From contig NC_088303.1 of assembly GCF_032854445.1 (NCBI RefSeq), positions 255,501 to 319,500 on the forward strand: 64,000 nt of DNA. Direction: 5' to 3'. Origin of the DNA: Liolophura sinensis. Lineage: Eukaryota > Mollusca > Polyplacophora > Chitonida > Chitonidae. Position numbers and translations under genes: made by a program. Below the pieces are notes generated by a model. It was given only the letters and a program-made list of their open reading frames with translations, was not told the DNA's origin and searched no databases. Shown here in pieces: positions 11,095-23,664 of the stretch; the first letter of the stretch is position 1; each line of letters begins with the position of its first letter.

Positions 11095-11235
11095 TTCTTC
11101 TGACGGGTGAGCCGTGGCCAAGTGGGTTTACCCTTCACACTGATCAACTGACCACATGAGCCTAAAGCATCTGGATCGACCCCAGCCGGGAAGACCTCGT
11201 GTTAGAGCCGTTGGGGTTACCTCTAGGCTATCTCG
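11095..11235 (+). mobile_element. tRNA-derived SINE, copy a
   Basis: Pol III type-2 promoter layout: A-box-like CCGTGGCCAAGTGGG near 11112 and B-box-like GGATCGACCCC at 11173-11183, spaced about 60 bases. The same block recurs at 12643-12780 and 52078-52205. No poly-A or simple tail is evident. Confidence 0.55.
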
Positions 11236-12642
11236 ATACTGACCTATTTTTTATTGTGTCAACAGTTATATTTGTTTATTCGTTTACGAGGTTGTACATA
11301 GCCTTGAGTGTTTGGTTTTGGAACTGTCTTCTTTGCTCATAGGAACATACATTTGTAATATCTCGTCACTGATTGTGCTTTGCCATAAATGGCAGAGTAC
11401 AGTGACATCTTTCTATCATATACTCTCGCCAAATCTGAGAGGCACAATTTCTAAAGAACTAATCAAAGCGGCCTGCTTTCCTGGTATTAGTGTTCAAAAC
11501 CCAGCATAGATGTGTGTAAAAGTGACAAAACATCTCAATTTTTCCCCCTTTTTTCTCCCCTCAGCGTTATAAAGCGAATGATAGAATATCAGCCAGACTA
11601 CTACGGTAATTTCATATAAATGGGTTACAAACTTGGAGTTTGGTTAAAGCACGTTTTAATATTGTATTGGAGAGATTTTTGACAAAATTCACAATGGCCA
11701 ATATTTTGATAAAGTATGCAGTGATACAGTGATATTTTCTATGCTTGCCACATGTAAGTCAAACTCTATAAACGACCTTTAAAAGTTCCTTTCTCTTTTG
11801 GGGTTTAGGGTTCAAAATCCAGCATTGTTATGTATATAATTTACTCTAAAACGTCTGCATTTTATTCAGTTGTTTGAATCACTATGGAGCAGGAGATAAA
11901 TTTGTTAGCGTTCTATGTGCTGACAACGTGGTCTTTGGTTATGACAAGCTTTAACTTGATATTTGGAACTGTGTGATTAAAATGTCGAGGTGGATATTTA
12001 AATAGTGTATGGTGTTTTGCATGCGAAGCATAGATGGTGAAATGTCCTTCGATATTTTGTAGTAGCTAATCCTGTTTTTCATTACCTATGAGAGGTCGAA
12101 TTCTCAACGAGTTAGAATGTGCCTCTTGACCAGTGTTTAGCAATGTCGGGTAATTGACTTAAACCATGTGTAAGTGTATATCGTCGCGATTTTATAATAC
12201 AGTTGGCCATTTGTGTCTTTCTGGAGGAGCCCTGGCACTATTACTCTACTATAGGCTACTTAGCTCATTTATAAATGCACATTTTTATTTAGGGTGGCAA
12301 ACTAGTAAGACTGTCGTGTGGACCATATTGGAGACGTTCTCGGCAGTTAACCAAAGTGCATCAATTCCGCCTCGTGGTCACACTACACTGTTTTCATCGA
12401 AAGGAACTGTATTTAGCTGGTTTCATTTTGAAACATATTCTAGCGATAAAGTACCCAATGTTTAATGTCAAGGTTTATAGCAAATGTTAATGCTGTTACC
12501 TGTATGTTGTATTTTAACGTCTGCCTATAGCCGTATACTACGACGTTTAACCCCCACTCATACATATTTATATAGCCTTATAGAGTTATCCCCCCTGATC
12601 TGTTCCGGTATTGCACCACGGTGAATCAGCTATATGTATTCC

Positions 12643-12780
12643 ACAAGTCTGTTCTTCTGACGGGTGAGCCGTGGCCTAGTGGGTTTACTGATCAACTGAC
12701 CACATGAGCCTAAAGCATCTGGATCGACCCCAGCCGTGAAGGCCTCGTGTACGAGCGGTTGGGGTTACCTCTAGGCTAAT
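12643..12780 (+). mobile_element. tRNA-derived SINE, copy b
   Basis: Homologous to 11095-11235, with CGTGGCCTAGTGGG (A box) and GGATCGACCCC (B box). It is missing about 10 bases between the boxes and sits directly after one 73-bp satellite monomer. Confidence 0.55.
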
Positions 12781-13419
12781 TCAATACTCACATTTTTTTA
12801 ATTTTGTCAACAGTCATATTTATTTATTCGTTACGAGGCTGTACATAGCCTTGAGTGTTTGGTTTTGGAACTGTCCTTCTTGCTCATAGGAACATACATT
12901 TGTAATATCTCTTCACTGATTGTGTTTTGCCAAAAATGGCAGAGTAAAGTGACATCTTTTGTCAAATACTCTCGCGACAATTGAGAGGTAAAATTTCTGA
13001 AGAACTAATCAAAGCGGTCTACTTTTCTGGTATTAGGGTTGAAAACCCAGCCTAGATGTGTGTAAAACTGACAAAACATCTCAATTTGCTTTTTTCCCTG
13101 AGCGTTATGGAGCGGATGATAGAATATCAGTCAGACTGTAACGGTAATTTCATATAAATGGCTACAAACTCATGGAGCAGGTGATCAAATTTTGTAGCCT
13201 CCTATGTGCTGAAAGCGTGGTTTTGGTTATGACAAGCTTTAACCTGATACTTGGAACTGTGTGATTGAAATGTCGAGGTGGATATTAAAATAGTGTATGT
13301 CTTTTCCATAAGAAGCATACATGGTGAAACTAGTCAGATTGTCGTGTAGAGCATGTGGGAAACACTCCACCCTGCTGTTTTCCAAAGCGCAATGATTCAG
13401 TCTCGTGTTTGCACTGTTT

Positions 13420-16400
13420 TCAGATTGTTATATGCACTATATGAGAGACAGTGTTTCCGGCATTTACACTGTCATATGAAGTATAAGGGAGACAGTGTAC
13501 CCGTGATTTAGATTGTCATCTGGTCCATATAAGAGACATTGTACCCGGCATTCAGGTTGTCATATGGATCATATGAGTCATATTACACTGTCATATGGTC
13601 CATATGGGAGACATTGTATCTGACATTTAGACTGTCATATGGACCATGTGGGAGACATTGTACCCAGCATTTAGGACTGTCATATGGTCCATATGGGAGA
13701 CATTATATCTGGCATTTAGACTGTCATATGGACCATGTGGTAGACAGTTTATCCGGCATTTTAGACTGCCATATGGATCATATGGGAGACATTGTATCCG
13801 GCATTCAGACTGTCATATGGGTTATATGAGAGACAGTGTAACAGTATTTACACTGCCATATGGTCCATATGGGAGACATTGTATCCGGCATTAGACTGTC
13901 ATATGGACCATGTGGGAGACATTGTACCCAGTATTTAGACTGTCATATGGTCCAGATGGGAGACATTATATCCGGCATTTAGACTGTCATATGGATCATA
14001 TGGAGACATTGTACCCAGTATTTAGACGGTCATATGGACCATGTGGGAGACATTATATCCGGCATTTAGACTGTCATAATGGACCCATATGGGAGACATT
14101 ATATCCGGCATTTAGACTGTCATATGGACCATATGGGAGACATTGTTCCTGACATTTAAACTGTCATATGGTCCATATGGGAGACAGTGTACCTGGCATT
14201 CACACTGCCATATGGACCATGTGGGAAACATTTGTACCCAGCATTCAGACTGTTATATGGACCATGTGAGAGACAGTGTACTCGGCATTAACACTGTCAT
14301 ATGGTCATATGGGACACATTCTATCCAGCATTTGTACTGTCATATGGATCATAATGGGAGACATTCTATCCGGCATTAACACTGTCATATGGATCATATG
14401 GGAGACATTGTACCGGCATTTAGACTGTCATATGGATGATATGGGAGACATTGTTCCTGACATTTAAACTGTCATATGGATCATATGAGAAAACAGTGTA
14501 ACGGCATTTACACTGTCATATGGATCATATGGGAGACATTGTATCTGGCATTCAGACTGTCATATGGATCATATGAGTGACAGTGTAAGTGTATTTACAC
14601 TGTCTATGGTCCACATGGGAGCATTGTATCCGGCATTTAGACTGTCATATGGACCATGTGGGAGACATTGTACCCAGCATTTAGACTGTCCATATGGATT
14701 ATATAGGAGACATTGTACCCAGCATTTAGACTGTCATATGGATTATATAGGAGACATTGTGGACCATGTGGGAGACAGTGTACCCGGCATTTACACTGTC
14801 ATATGGATCATGTGGGAGAGAGTGTATCCGGCAGTCAGACTGTCATATGGACCATGTGGGAGACAGTGTACCCGGCATTTACACTGTCATATGGGCCAAT
14901 TCGGAAACACTGTACGCGGCATTCAGATTTATGTGGACCATAAGGGAGACATTGTATCCGCCATTCAGACTGTTATATGGTCCACATGGGAGACATTGTA
15001 CAGAGCATTTAGACTGCTATATGATCATATGGGAGACATTGTTCCCGGCATTCAGACTGTTATATGGATTATATGGGAGACATTGGGCCGCGCATTCAGA
15101 TTGTCATATGGACGATTTAGAGACATTGTACAGGACATTCAGATTGTAAGATGGACTCTATGCGAGACATTGTACAGGGCATTTATGCTGTCATATGGAT
15201 ACATTGTACTCGGCATTAGACTGTCATATGGACAATATGGAAGACATTGTGCCCGGCATTTAGACTGTCATATGGACCATATGGAAGACATTGTGCCCGG
15301 CATATGGACCAAATGGGAGATTTTGTGACGAGCATTCAGGATGTCATATGTAGGCCTACCATATGGGAGATATTGTACTCGGCAGTCAGATTGTCATGTG
15401 GACGATATGGGAGACATTGTACCCAGTAATATGTTTGTCACATGAACCATATTGGACTGAATGATTATGGCTTAACGTCACATCGGCAATATTCAGCCAA
15501 ATCGTGACGGGGCCATATTGGAGACATTGTACCCGACAGTTAGACTTTCATATGGACTATATGTTAGATACTGTACCCGGCATTCAGACTGTCATATGGG
15601 AGACACTGTACCCGGCATTCAAAGTGCCAGATGGACATTATGGGAGACATTGTATCCGGCATTCAGATTGTCATGGGGACCATATGGGATACATTGAACC
15701 TGGCATTTAAAGTGTCATATGGACTATATGGGAGACATTGTACCAGGCATTCAAACTGTCATATGGACTATATGGGAGATATTGTACCTGGCATTCAGAC
15801 TGTTATATGGACCATATGGGAGACATTGTACAGAGCATTTAAAAAGTCAAATGGACTGTATCGGAGACATTGTACCCGGCATTTATACTGTGATATGTAT
15901 CATATAGCAGATAATGTACCTGGCATACAGACTGTCAAATGGACCATATGGGAGACATTGTACTGAGCATTTAAAAAGTCAAATGGACTGTATCGGAGAC
16001 ATTGTTCCCGGCATTTATACTGTGATATGTATCATATAGCAGATAATGTACCTGGCATACAGACTGTCATATGGACCATTTTGGAGACATTGTACCTGGC
16101 ATTCAGACTGTCAGATAGACTCTATGCGATACATTGTGCCCGACATTTATACTGTCATATGGACCATTTGGGAGACATTGTACCCGGCATTCAGATTGTC
16201 GTGTGGACTATATGGGAGACATTGTACCGGGCATTTAGACTGTCAAATGGACTGTATCGGAGACATTGTACCGGGCATTTAGACTGTCAAATGGACTATA
16301 TTGGAGACATTGTACCCGGCATTCAGACTGTCAAATGGACCATATGGGAGACATTGTACCGGGCATTTAGACTGTCAAATGGACTATATGGGAGACATTG

Positions 16401-17075
16401 TAGCCAGCATTCAGACTGTCATATGGACTATATGGGAGACATTGTACCGGGCATTTAAACTGTCGTATGGCCCATATGTGAGACATTGTACCAGGCATTC
16501 AGACTGTCATGTGGACTATATAGGAGCCATTGTACTAGGCATTTAGACTGTCAAATGGACCATATGGGAGACCTTGTACCAGGCATTTTATACTGTCATA
16601 TGGCCCATATGTGAGACATTGTACCAGGCATTCAGGCTGTCATGTGGACTATATAGGAGCCATTGTCTCGCGCATTCAGATTGTCATATGGAGTATATGG
16701 GAGGCATTGTACCGGTCGTTCAGATTGTCATATGGACTGTATCGAAGACATTGTATCGGGCATTCAGACTGTCAAATGGACTGTATTGGAAACATTGCAC
16801 CAGACATTCAGACTGTTAAATGGGCCATATGGGAGACAATGTACCCGGAATTTAGACTGTCATATGGGCCGTATGGGAGACATTGTGCCCGGAATTTAGA
16901 TCGCAATATGGACTATATGGGAGACGTTCCCCCCTTCATTTTTACTGTCATATGGACTATATGGGAGAAATTGTACCGGGCATTTAGACTGTCATATGGA
17001 CTACATGGGAGACATTGTACTGGTCATTCAGACTGTCTATGGACTATGTGGGAGACATATGGAACAATATGGGGA
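13420..17075. repeat. 44-bp minisatellite, about 80 units, with a CATATGG-CCATATG palindrome
   Basis: Unit: ACTGTCATATGGACCATATG, then GGAGACATTGTACCCGGCAT, then TTAG. Many units contain the near-perfect palindrome CATATGG(A/T)CCATATG. Units vary at the GTACC(C/G)GGCA positions and drift along the array. Open frames inside it exist because 44 = 3n+2 cycles through all frames and stops are rare in the unit; they are not genes. A SINE-like scrap (TTAACGTCACATCGGCAATA) interrupts near 15470. Confidence 0.9.
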
Positions 17076-17127
17076 ACATTTCACAGAAATTTATCAAAGG
17101 GGAAAAATGATGGTTGTGATTATGCTA

Positions 17128-17287
17128 CATCGTTTTTATTTTAACTGTTGATAGCAGCAAATAACACGCTCCCTAGAACCATTGCAGGATGCCAAATGTC
17201 TTTTGACGTTTTTATTTTAACTGTTGATAGCAGCAAATAACACGCTCCCTAGAACCATTGCAGGATGCCAAATGTCTTTTGACGTTT
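17128..17287. repeat. Two direct copies of a 76-bp segment
   Basis: Two near-identical adjacent copies starting TTTTTATTTTAACTGTTGAT and ending CAAATGTCTTTTGACG; a simple tandem duplication in non-coding DNA. Confidence 0.8.
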
Positions 17288-17394
17288 TTACCTTGTTCTT
17301 CACCTTTAACGGACAATAAAACGGGGATCAGGTTAACTCGTATCAACGGAACCTTTTACCTAGGATAAGTCCCATGGAATTTCAGTCATGAACG

Positions 17395-17545
17395 TATTAG
17401 TCACTGAGTCAGCTTCTAGCCAAATGATGGTGGTTTGCTCTAGGCGTTCAGGTTTTCTACACCCAGGCAGGCTCACCGCTGGACATGGAAGCGACATGTT
17501 GCCATGTTACGACGTTAAAGACCGATCAATCAATTGATAATTCGC
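17395..17545 (+). mobile_element. Mollusc-type SINE fragment ending in ATCAATCAAT
   Basis: Ends GTTACGACGTTAAAGACC followed by GATCAATCAATTG, the 3' end of a repeat I recall as widespread in molluscs. The 5' part has a degenerate TCAGGTTTTCTACACCC. Assignment from memory; low certainty. Confidence 0.35.
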
Positions 17546-17674
17546 TTCACAAGATATATTTCACTAAAACAGCGATATTTTTATCACCACCATGAGAGAT
17601 AGGATTCAGTTGTGAGTTTACTAAATATTTTCAAGATTGCAAGTAAGATGCAACATTCAGATTGCAGACCCACC

Positions 17675-18235
17675 GTTAATCTGTTTGCTTGGTGTTCAGC
17701 CTGTCTGCTTGGTGTTCAATCTGTCTGCATGTTGTTCAGTCTATCTGCTTGGTGTTCAATCTGTCTGCTTGGTGTTCAATCTGTCTGCTTGGTGTTAAAT
17801 CTGCATGCTGTTCAATCTATCTGCATGTTGTTCAATCTCGCTGCATGTTGTTCAATCTGTCTGCATGTTGTTCAGTCTGTCTACTTGGTGTTCAATCTGT
17901 CTGCTTGGTGTTCAATCTGTCTGCATGTTGTTCACTGTCTGCATGTTGTTCAGCCTGTCTGCTTGGTGGTGTTCAGCCTGTCTGCAAGTTGTTCGGCCTG
18001 TCTGCTTGGTGTTCAATCTGTCTGCTTGGTGTTCAATCTGTCTGCATGTTGTTTAGTCTGTCTGCATGTTGTTCAGTGTGTCTGCTTGGTGGTGTTCAGC
18101 CTGTCTGCATGTTGTTCGGCCTGTCTGCTTGGTGTTCAATCTGTCTGCTTGGTGTTCAATCTGTCTGCATGTTGTTCTGTCTGTCTGCATGTTGTGAAGT
18201 CTGCTTGGTGTTCAATCTGTCTGCTTGGTGTGAAC
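17675..18235. repeat. 20-bp minisatellite with two alternating subtypes
   Basis: Units of CTGTCTGCTTGGTGTTCAAT interspersed with CTGTCTGCATGTTGTTCAGT. Subtypes occur in runs rather than strict alternation; a few units have a 3-base GGT insertion. The two overlapping long + frames here (Cys/Leu/Ser-rich) are artefacts of the repeat. Confidence 0.9.
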
Positions 18236-18377
18236 TGTAATATTGTTAACACTACTGACACCTTTATGGAACAATCTACAAGCGTTGACTAGACATAAGT
18301 GCAGATATTGTCCTAGACTATTCCCAGAGCTCATTTACAAAACTCTATTCACACAATTGATTAACTGACTAAGAAAT

Positions 18378-18640
<263 letters not shown>

Positions 18641-19245
18641 GTGATTAACTGACTAAGAAATGTATGGCTTTGACTTGAGGAGTATATAAAAGGTAGGAAT
18701 GATATGGCTCTGACTGTTTGTACAGACCTAGTACTACCACAGAGTTACTAACACTGTAACATGGCTATCAATAGGAAATGAACAGCCTACACAATTCAGC
18801 ACCCGCAGTCCGGAGTTACACTACTCGGGTATTATGTTAATCTAGTTAATGGACTACATGGTTTCTTATGAGGCAAATGTACTCTTGTTAGTTAGGAGTT
18901 GTTCTCCTTCAGTTATTGAGCAATTGGTGTGATCAGAACGGGTTCGTGCTTGACCACTGGTCAGAACATTCTGCAGACAGTGATTGTATTCATTAATAAT
19001 ACAGTGGATGTAAGTGTTACGGGATTACCACGCCTTGGAACAGAATGACTTAGTTCAGACATGCCAGTTTCAACACATTGACCAGACTGGTCAGTGTCGA
19101 CAACTACTGCAAATAGTGTGGTGATCCAAGACAACATTCAAAACATGTTTGTGTTTTTCGACGGCGGGTACGAGCTTTTAAGCTTTGCATAACAGACACA
19201 TTAAGGCCAGTTACCACAACTAGCCCATGTACAAATACCCACAGC

Positions 19246-19252
19246 TTATATA
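19246..19252 (+). promoter_or_regulatory. Possible TATA box of the small membrane-protein gene
   Basis: TTATATA about 90 bases upstream of the ATG at 19342, with an initiator-like TCAGTAC at 19280-19286 some 30 bases further on. A second TATATAAAAGG lies at 18683. Neither is proven. Confidence 0.3.
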
Positions 19253-19341
19253 GACACTCATCATAGTAGAGTAGTTTTATCAGTACAGCCTTCGACCGAA
19301 TCGAATATTATTCCCTGGTCTGAGAGTGCCCACTGCCCACC

Positions 19342-22300
19342 ATGTTCGGTAGACGTGGACTTTCTAGGCTGATCACCACTGTGCTTGTCTTGGTACAAGG
19401 TAAATCCAACTAAAACCGCATTGGTATACAGGTGTACCAATGTTTACACCCCTACTTTATATTATTTTAATGTAAATTCTTGTTCACTTTATTGTCATTC
19501 ACTTGCAGAGATGTTGATTCCGCTGATTAGTTAGTTATGTGCAAAATGATAATAAAAACAATGCAATACACTCTACCTAAATAAGTATCAGGGTTCAAGA
19601 GTAATCCTGTGGGGACAGTCAGGCTTTCCTTTTGGTAAATCTATATGTCAACGATGGCATAAATTTATGTCGAAATGTTGATTTACCAAAATGAAAGCAT
19701 TGACTTTCTTCGGAGTTACTCTAGTACATGCATAGACAAAGTGTGTTACATTATTTTTATTCTTATTTTATATATTATCAACACCATCAAATTCATCATT
19801 ACATGTATAACATGTAGTGTACACGAATATAAGACATACAGTTAACGCTATCTGGATGCATTGATGTGATTTGATGTTAACTACCTCAGGATAATCATTT
19901 AAAACCTTCGTAAAATAAGCGCGAACTAAATACTAAAATGTATCCTCTGTACGTATCCTTATACTTCTAACCCATTCTATCACACTTGCAGTTAAAAATT
20001 GAAATGTACAAAATAATGTTAAAACTGTCTTACCTTTCAGATGTGTTTGGGTTTACCAATCAATATAATCAAGCCGTTAACTCTCTGTCAACCCTCTCGT
20101 GAGTATCATTTCCCTCGCCCAAGGCATTACAGTGAAGTTTGTATATCATTAAGAGTGTGTGTTTCTTTCCTTTCCCTTCTTGTATATGGCTAACATTTCA
20201 ATGACAACATCCAAATATGTTACACTCTGGCCGGTTTTGGTCGCTCATTGTTTCTACCTCGGATATAAAATAATTCTTTTTTCAACTGAATAATGTTTTA
20301 TACTGGCGCTAAACTTTCTCTGATTAACTTTCCCCAAGATTGACCTTTCCATATCTGTACCACTCACATTATTACAGGAGTAACTGTCTCATTGTTATTC
20401 AAAATAAAGCTTTTACCCTTTAACAACATGCGTTTGACACATAAGAATGTGAACGGTTTTATATATACTGGCGCATGAATGAGCATATAGCTTGCAGGAA
20501 AAGCGTTGAAAACGTACAATCAGGTGACTCATACATCTAAAGTCATATCATTAAGCTAAGGTGGAAAAATGGCCTACAGATCTCAGAGCTAATTTCGAGT
20601 AAACTAGGTCTTCAATAGGTCTTCTTTTACCTTGAAACCTTACCCTGAGGATAATTCCCTGTCTAAACAAGTCGACAGATAGATTCCAGGCTGTGAAAAA
20701 CACACATCATCCATTGTTGTACGCTACAGTGCTTGTGAAGTAACTCTTAGCTTTACCTGCTTAACTGTATAAATAGTGACGTGTTACAGAACTATATAAA
20801 TACAGTGACGTGTTACAGAACTGTATAAATACAGTGACGTGTTACAGAACTATATAAATACAGTGACGGGTTACAGAACTGTATGAATACAGTGACGTGT
20901 TACAGAACTATATAAATACAGTGACGTGTTACAGAACTGTATGAATACAGTGACGTGTTACAGAACTATATAAATACAGTGACGTGTTACAGAACTATAT
21001 AAATACAGTGACGTGTTACAGAACTGTATAAATACAGTGACGTGTTACAGAACTGTATAAATACAGTGATGTGTTACAGAATTATATAAATACAGTGATG
21101 TGTTACAGAACTATACAAATACAGTGGCGTATTACAGAAGAGAACAGAACAATGTATACCCTACTAAGACCGACCTCCTCGGGGAATTAGGGATGGGGGG
21201 GGATGCCGTTCTATTATTGTTTTATACTATTACTGTATTACAGTGAGGCAGCACTAGAGAATTGTCTACATTGAGATCAACTTGGTACATGATGTAAAAC
21301 TACTTTGTTCCCAGGACGGAAGCGATTATAGGTATAGCTGTTGGAGCGTCTCTTTTCATCCTGGGACTCATTGCTTTCGCCCTCCTCTGGTACTTCGCCG
21401 AGAAGCTCGGGATCACGTGCCTGACAGGAAGCGGTCCAAAGAGGGCCGCCCCAAAGCCAGTCAAGAAAGCGCAGCCTACATCAGCAACTGTGGTGGTCAC
21501 AAGTAAGTGAAAATTTGTACGGCTTTTTGGACCTCTGTAGCTATTGTGGATAGTGCGTGACTGTATGCACAAGTACTGGTGGAAATAGATAGATGTCATA
21601 GATGTTGTGAATCTATGCGTCGAAACAGACATTCGTATACCAGCCGTCAACCATTAAAGACATTCCAGGTAAATAATCGCAAGGCCAACTCCCAACACGA
21701 CGTGTAACACAAACCGCCAAAGAACTAAGAAGGTATATAAAGTGCGAAAATAGGACGGAATCATGCAAAGACAAACAGTCAACAGTTTTCAGTGACGTTG
21801 GAAAAACACAAGGTATGCTCTAGGCGACTTAGTGCAATTAGTATTCAAAAAGTCTGCAATGCCAGGATATCACTTGTAGATAACAAAATATCAGATAGGT
21901 ACAGAAGTCATTTTTAGAAAGTGGATTAAGTAACTGTATTATTGTTAATAGGGATTACACTTCTTGAATATAGCACAGATTCTAGTGCTGAAATTTGACA
22001 GAGACGACTGCGGGTTTCGAACAAGCGACCTCAGAGTCAGGCACTAAATTGCCAGGAATACATATCAACAGTCTAGACCACTCGACCAACAGGCCTTCCA
22101 CGAAAATAGAAGGTAATTGACCGGTAGAGTTTACAGCGAACATGCATTACCCCTCTGATGATCACAAATGACGTCACTCCCTTAGGTGAATATATCAGAT
22201 ACGTACAGGTGTCATTTTTAGAAAGTGGATTAAGTAACAGTATTATTGTTAATAGGGATTACACTTCCTGAATATAGAATCTGTGCTATATTCAGAAATC

Positions 22301-23664
22301 CCTATTACGATTACACTTTCTGAATATAGCACAGATTGTAGCGCTGAAATTTGGTCTCAGTGGTCTCAGCCAAATTTCAGCACTGGAATCTTTGCTATAT
22401 TCAAGAAGTGTAATTCCTATTAACGATAATACTGATAAAAAAATATTTATCTCAGTTGCGCTTTGATTGGAGCTGTTGATACATAATTCAGCACGATGAA
22501 TATACATACAGCCCCTAGCCAAAGACCAAAGCAATGTTTCCGTACTTCCGTTTCAAGTTTTGCAGTCTCACATAGCTGATATGGTTATTCATTATACGCA
22601 TTTAGAAAAACCTGCTCTACATACAAACAACAACAGGTTCTTTAGTTTGTTGTTTGGGTCGTGTTTAATCGACGTGTGTGTGTGTGTAGCAAAGGCTGTG
22701 GAAGATATTTACCCACTTTCGCTGAATTTAAAGAAAGCCAGACTCTCCAGATGGTACATCTTCTCTGGATCTATAGTTGTACACAGGTCAAACAGTTTCC
22801 TTTTCGCAGACTTTAGAACAAGGATAGTTTCAATTTTGACATTGTAAATTATCTTTACTTGGACTTATCCTTACATGTATTTAGGGACTGTATATTCATC
22901 GTGTTTAATTAAATCGCCACACTGGATATATGAACAGATGCAATAAAAGCGCTAATGAGATACATATATTATTACCGACAACTTATATACTAGCACGGTA
23001 CACGGTTTCTATGCTGATTTCACTCATTTGCCTAGAATATTTGCATGATTCCGTCCTGATATCGTACTTTGTATACTTTCGTAGTCCTGTGGTGGTTTGC
23101 TTTAAACGTTATTTGGGGAATTGGCCTTGTGATTATTGACGTGGAACATCCACCTTGGTTGACGGCTGGTATGTATGTATCGACGCACTGACTCTGTTTT
23201 AGTTAGCCATTATAGTCGTCTACACTGTCGAGCCAAATGTGGTGAAATATCAGTGTATTTATTTGTTTGATTGGTGTTAGTGTCATGCTCAAAACTTATA
23301 TGACGGCGGTCAGGTATTTGGGTGGAGGAAAACTACCGACGTTTTCACCAGGTGAACCTCAAAGACAAGCTTCTAAGAGATCTACAAAACATGTAAAGCT
23401 TCTTGCTTTTTTCACAACGGATTGTATGCGCTTTTTAGCAAAATGCAAGATTGTATATGGTCTACAACCCAATGGCTATTTCAGTACTGTTTTATATTTA
23501 CAGCAACTTCTCAGCAATATCCCGGTGGTTACCAGCAGCAGTACCTCGCCACCCCGCAACCCGTGCATCCTACGCCAGCATCCGTGACTGTCGAACCCGG
23601 CCACAACCAGCCCGGCTACAACCAGCCCCGGGAAATGTACACACCCCCAGGATATATACCTTAA
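19342..23664 (+). CDS. Four-exon gene for a small type I membrane protein (about 154 aa)
   Basis: Exons 19342-19399, 20041-20098, 21315-21502, 23504-23664. All introns are GT..AG and the phases (1, 2, 1) agree through to TAA 23662-23664. Start context CCCACCATGT is Kozak-like. Exon 1 encodes a basic-hydrophobic signal peptide (LITTVLVLVQ). Exon 2 encodes a short ectodomain without cysteines. Exon 3 holds a transmembrane helix (IIGIAVGASLFILGLIAFAL), then one Cys and a Lys/Pro/Ala-rich juxtamembrane region. Exon 4 is a Gln/Pro/Tyr-rich cytoplasmic tail (SQQYPGGYQQQY, ending in PPGYIP). The architecture resembles small adaptor-like proteins with PPxY/proline tails such as the Shisa-like group, but the Shisa cysteine domain is absent. 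Family not identified. No single open frame shows the gene. Confidence 0.75.
20765..21130. repeat. 29-bp minisatellite, about 12 units, in intron 2 of the small membrane-protein gene
   Basis: Unit ACAGTGACGTGTTACAGAAC followed by TATATAAAT, with a TGTATGAAT variant. Very homogeneous, so recently expanded. Confidence 0.9.
21985..22105 (-). mobile_element. tRNA-derived SINE head on the minus strand
   Basis: On the - strand the block contains GGTCGAGTGGTCTAGA (A box) and TTGTTCGAAACCCGCAG (B box), the internal pol III promoter of a Ser/Leu-type tRNA. It runs on into a sequence (21890-21985) that also occurs alone at 22193-22280. Spacing and flanks fit a SINE better than a functional tRNA: no convincing acceptor stem. 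Confidence 0.5.
22193..22440. repeat. Inverted repeat (hairpin) built from the SINE-associated sequence
   Basis: TTAATAGGGATTACACTTCC (22249) and a related segment near 22300-22355 are followed by the reverse complement at about 22373-22435. A stem of about 60 bases surrounds GGTCTCAGTGGTCTCAGCC. It lies in intron 3 of the membrane-protein gene. Confidence 0.6.
23250..23345 (-). mobile_element. Degenerate mollusc SINE 3' fragment
   Basis: Contains TTTGATTGGTGTTAGTGTCA and ATGACGGCGGTCAGG, diverged forms of the motifs in the fuller copy at 34785-35040. It lies in intron 3 of the membrane-protein gene. Confidence 0.4.

Larger units (their letters stand above)
10600..13420. repeat. Tandemly duplicated ~1.4 kb non-coding unit (two copies plus a partial third)
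   Basis: Unit 1 about 10604-12012, unit 2 about 12014-13310, partial third 13311-13420. All begin with a GCATGCGA.GCATAGATGGTGAAA block. Each full unit contains the tRNA-like SINE. The ~100-codon frames at 10739-11044 and 12166-12465 are products of the duplicated sequence and show no protein signature. Unit 2 also carries one monomer of the 73-bp satellite (about 12575-12645) that is absent from unit 1. Confidence 0.75.

Noticed and set aside
13539-17144. Many overlapping frames with HMDHMGD / YGPYGRHC units
   Set aside because: Translation of the 44-bp satellite in all frames; frames change repeatedly with unit length.
17612-18292. Two overlapping long + frames rich in Cys, Leu and Ser
   Set aside because: They lie entirely in the 20-bp array; three frames are open because the unit lacks stops, and no start, domain or splice context is present.
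21300-21650. Minus-strand frame of 116 codons
   Set aside because: It is the antisense of exon 3 of the small membrane-protein gene plus intron.
21985-22105. A functional tRNA gene on the minus strand
   Set aside because: A and B boxes are good, but the acceptor stem does not pair convincingly and the block is joined to a repeated tail, so SINE is more likely.
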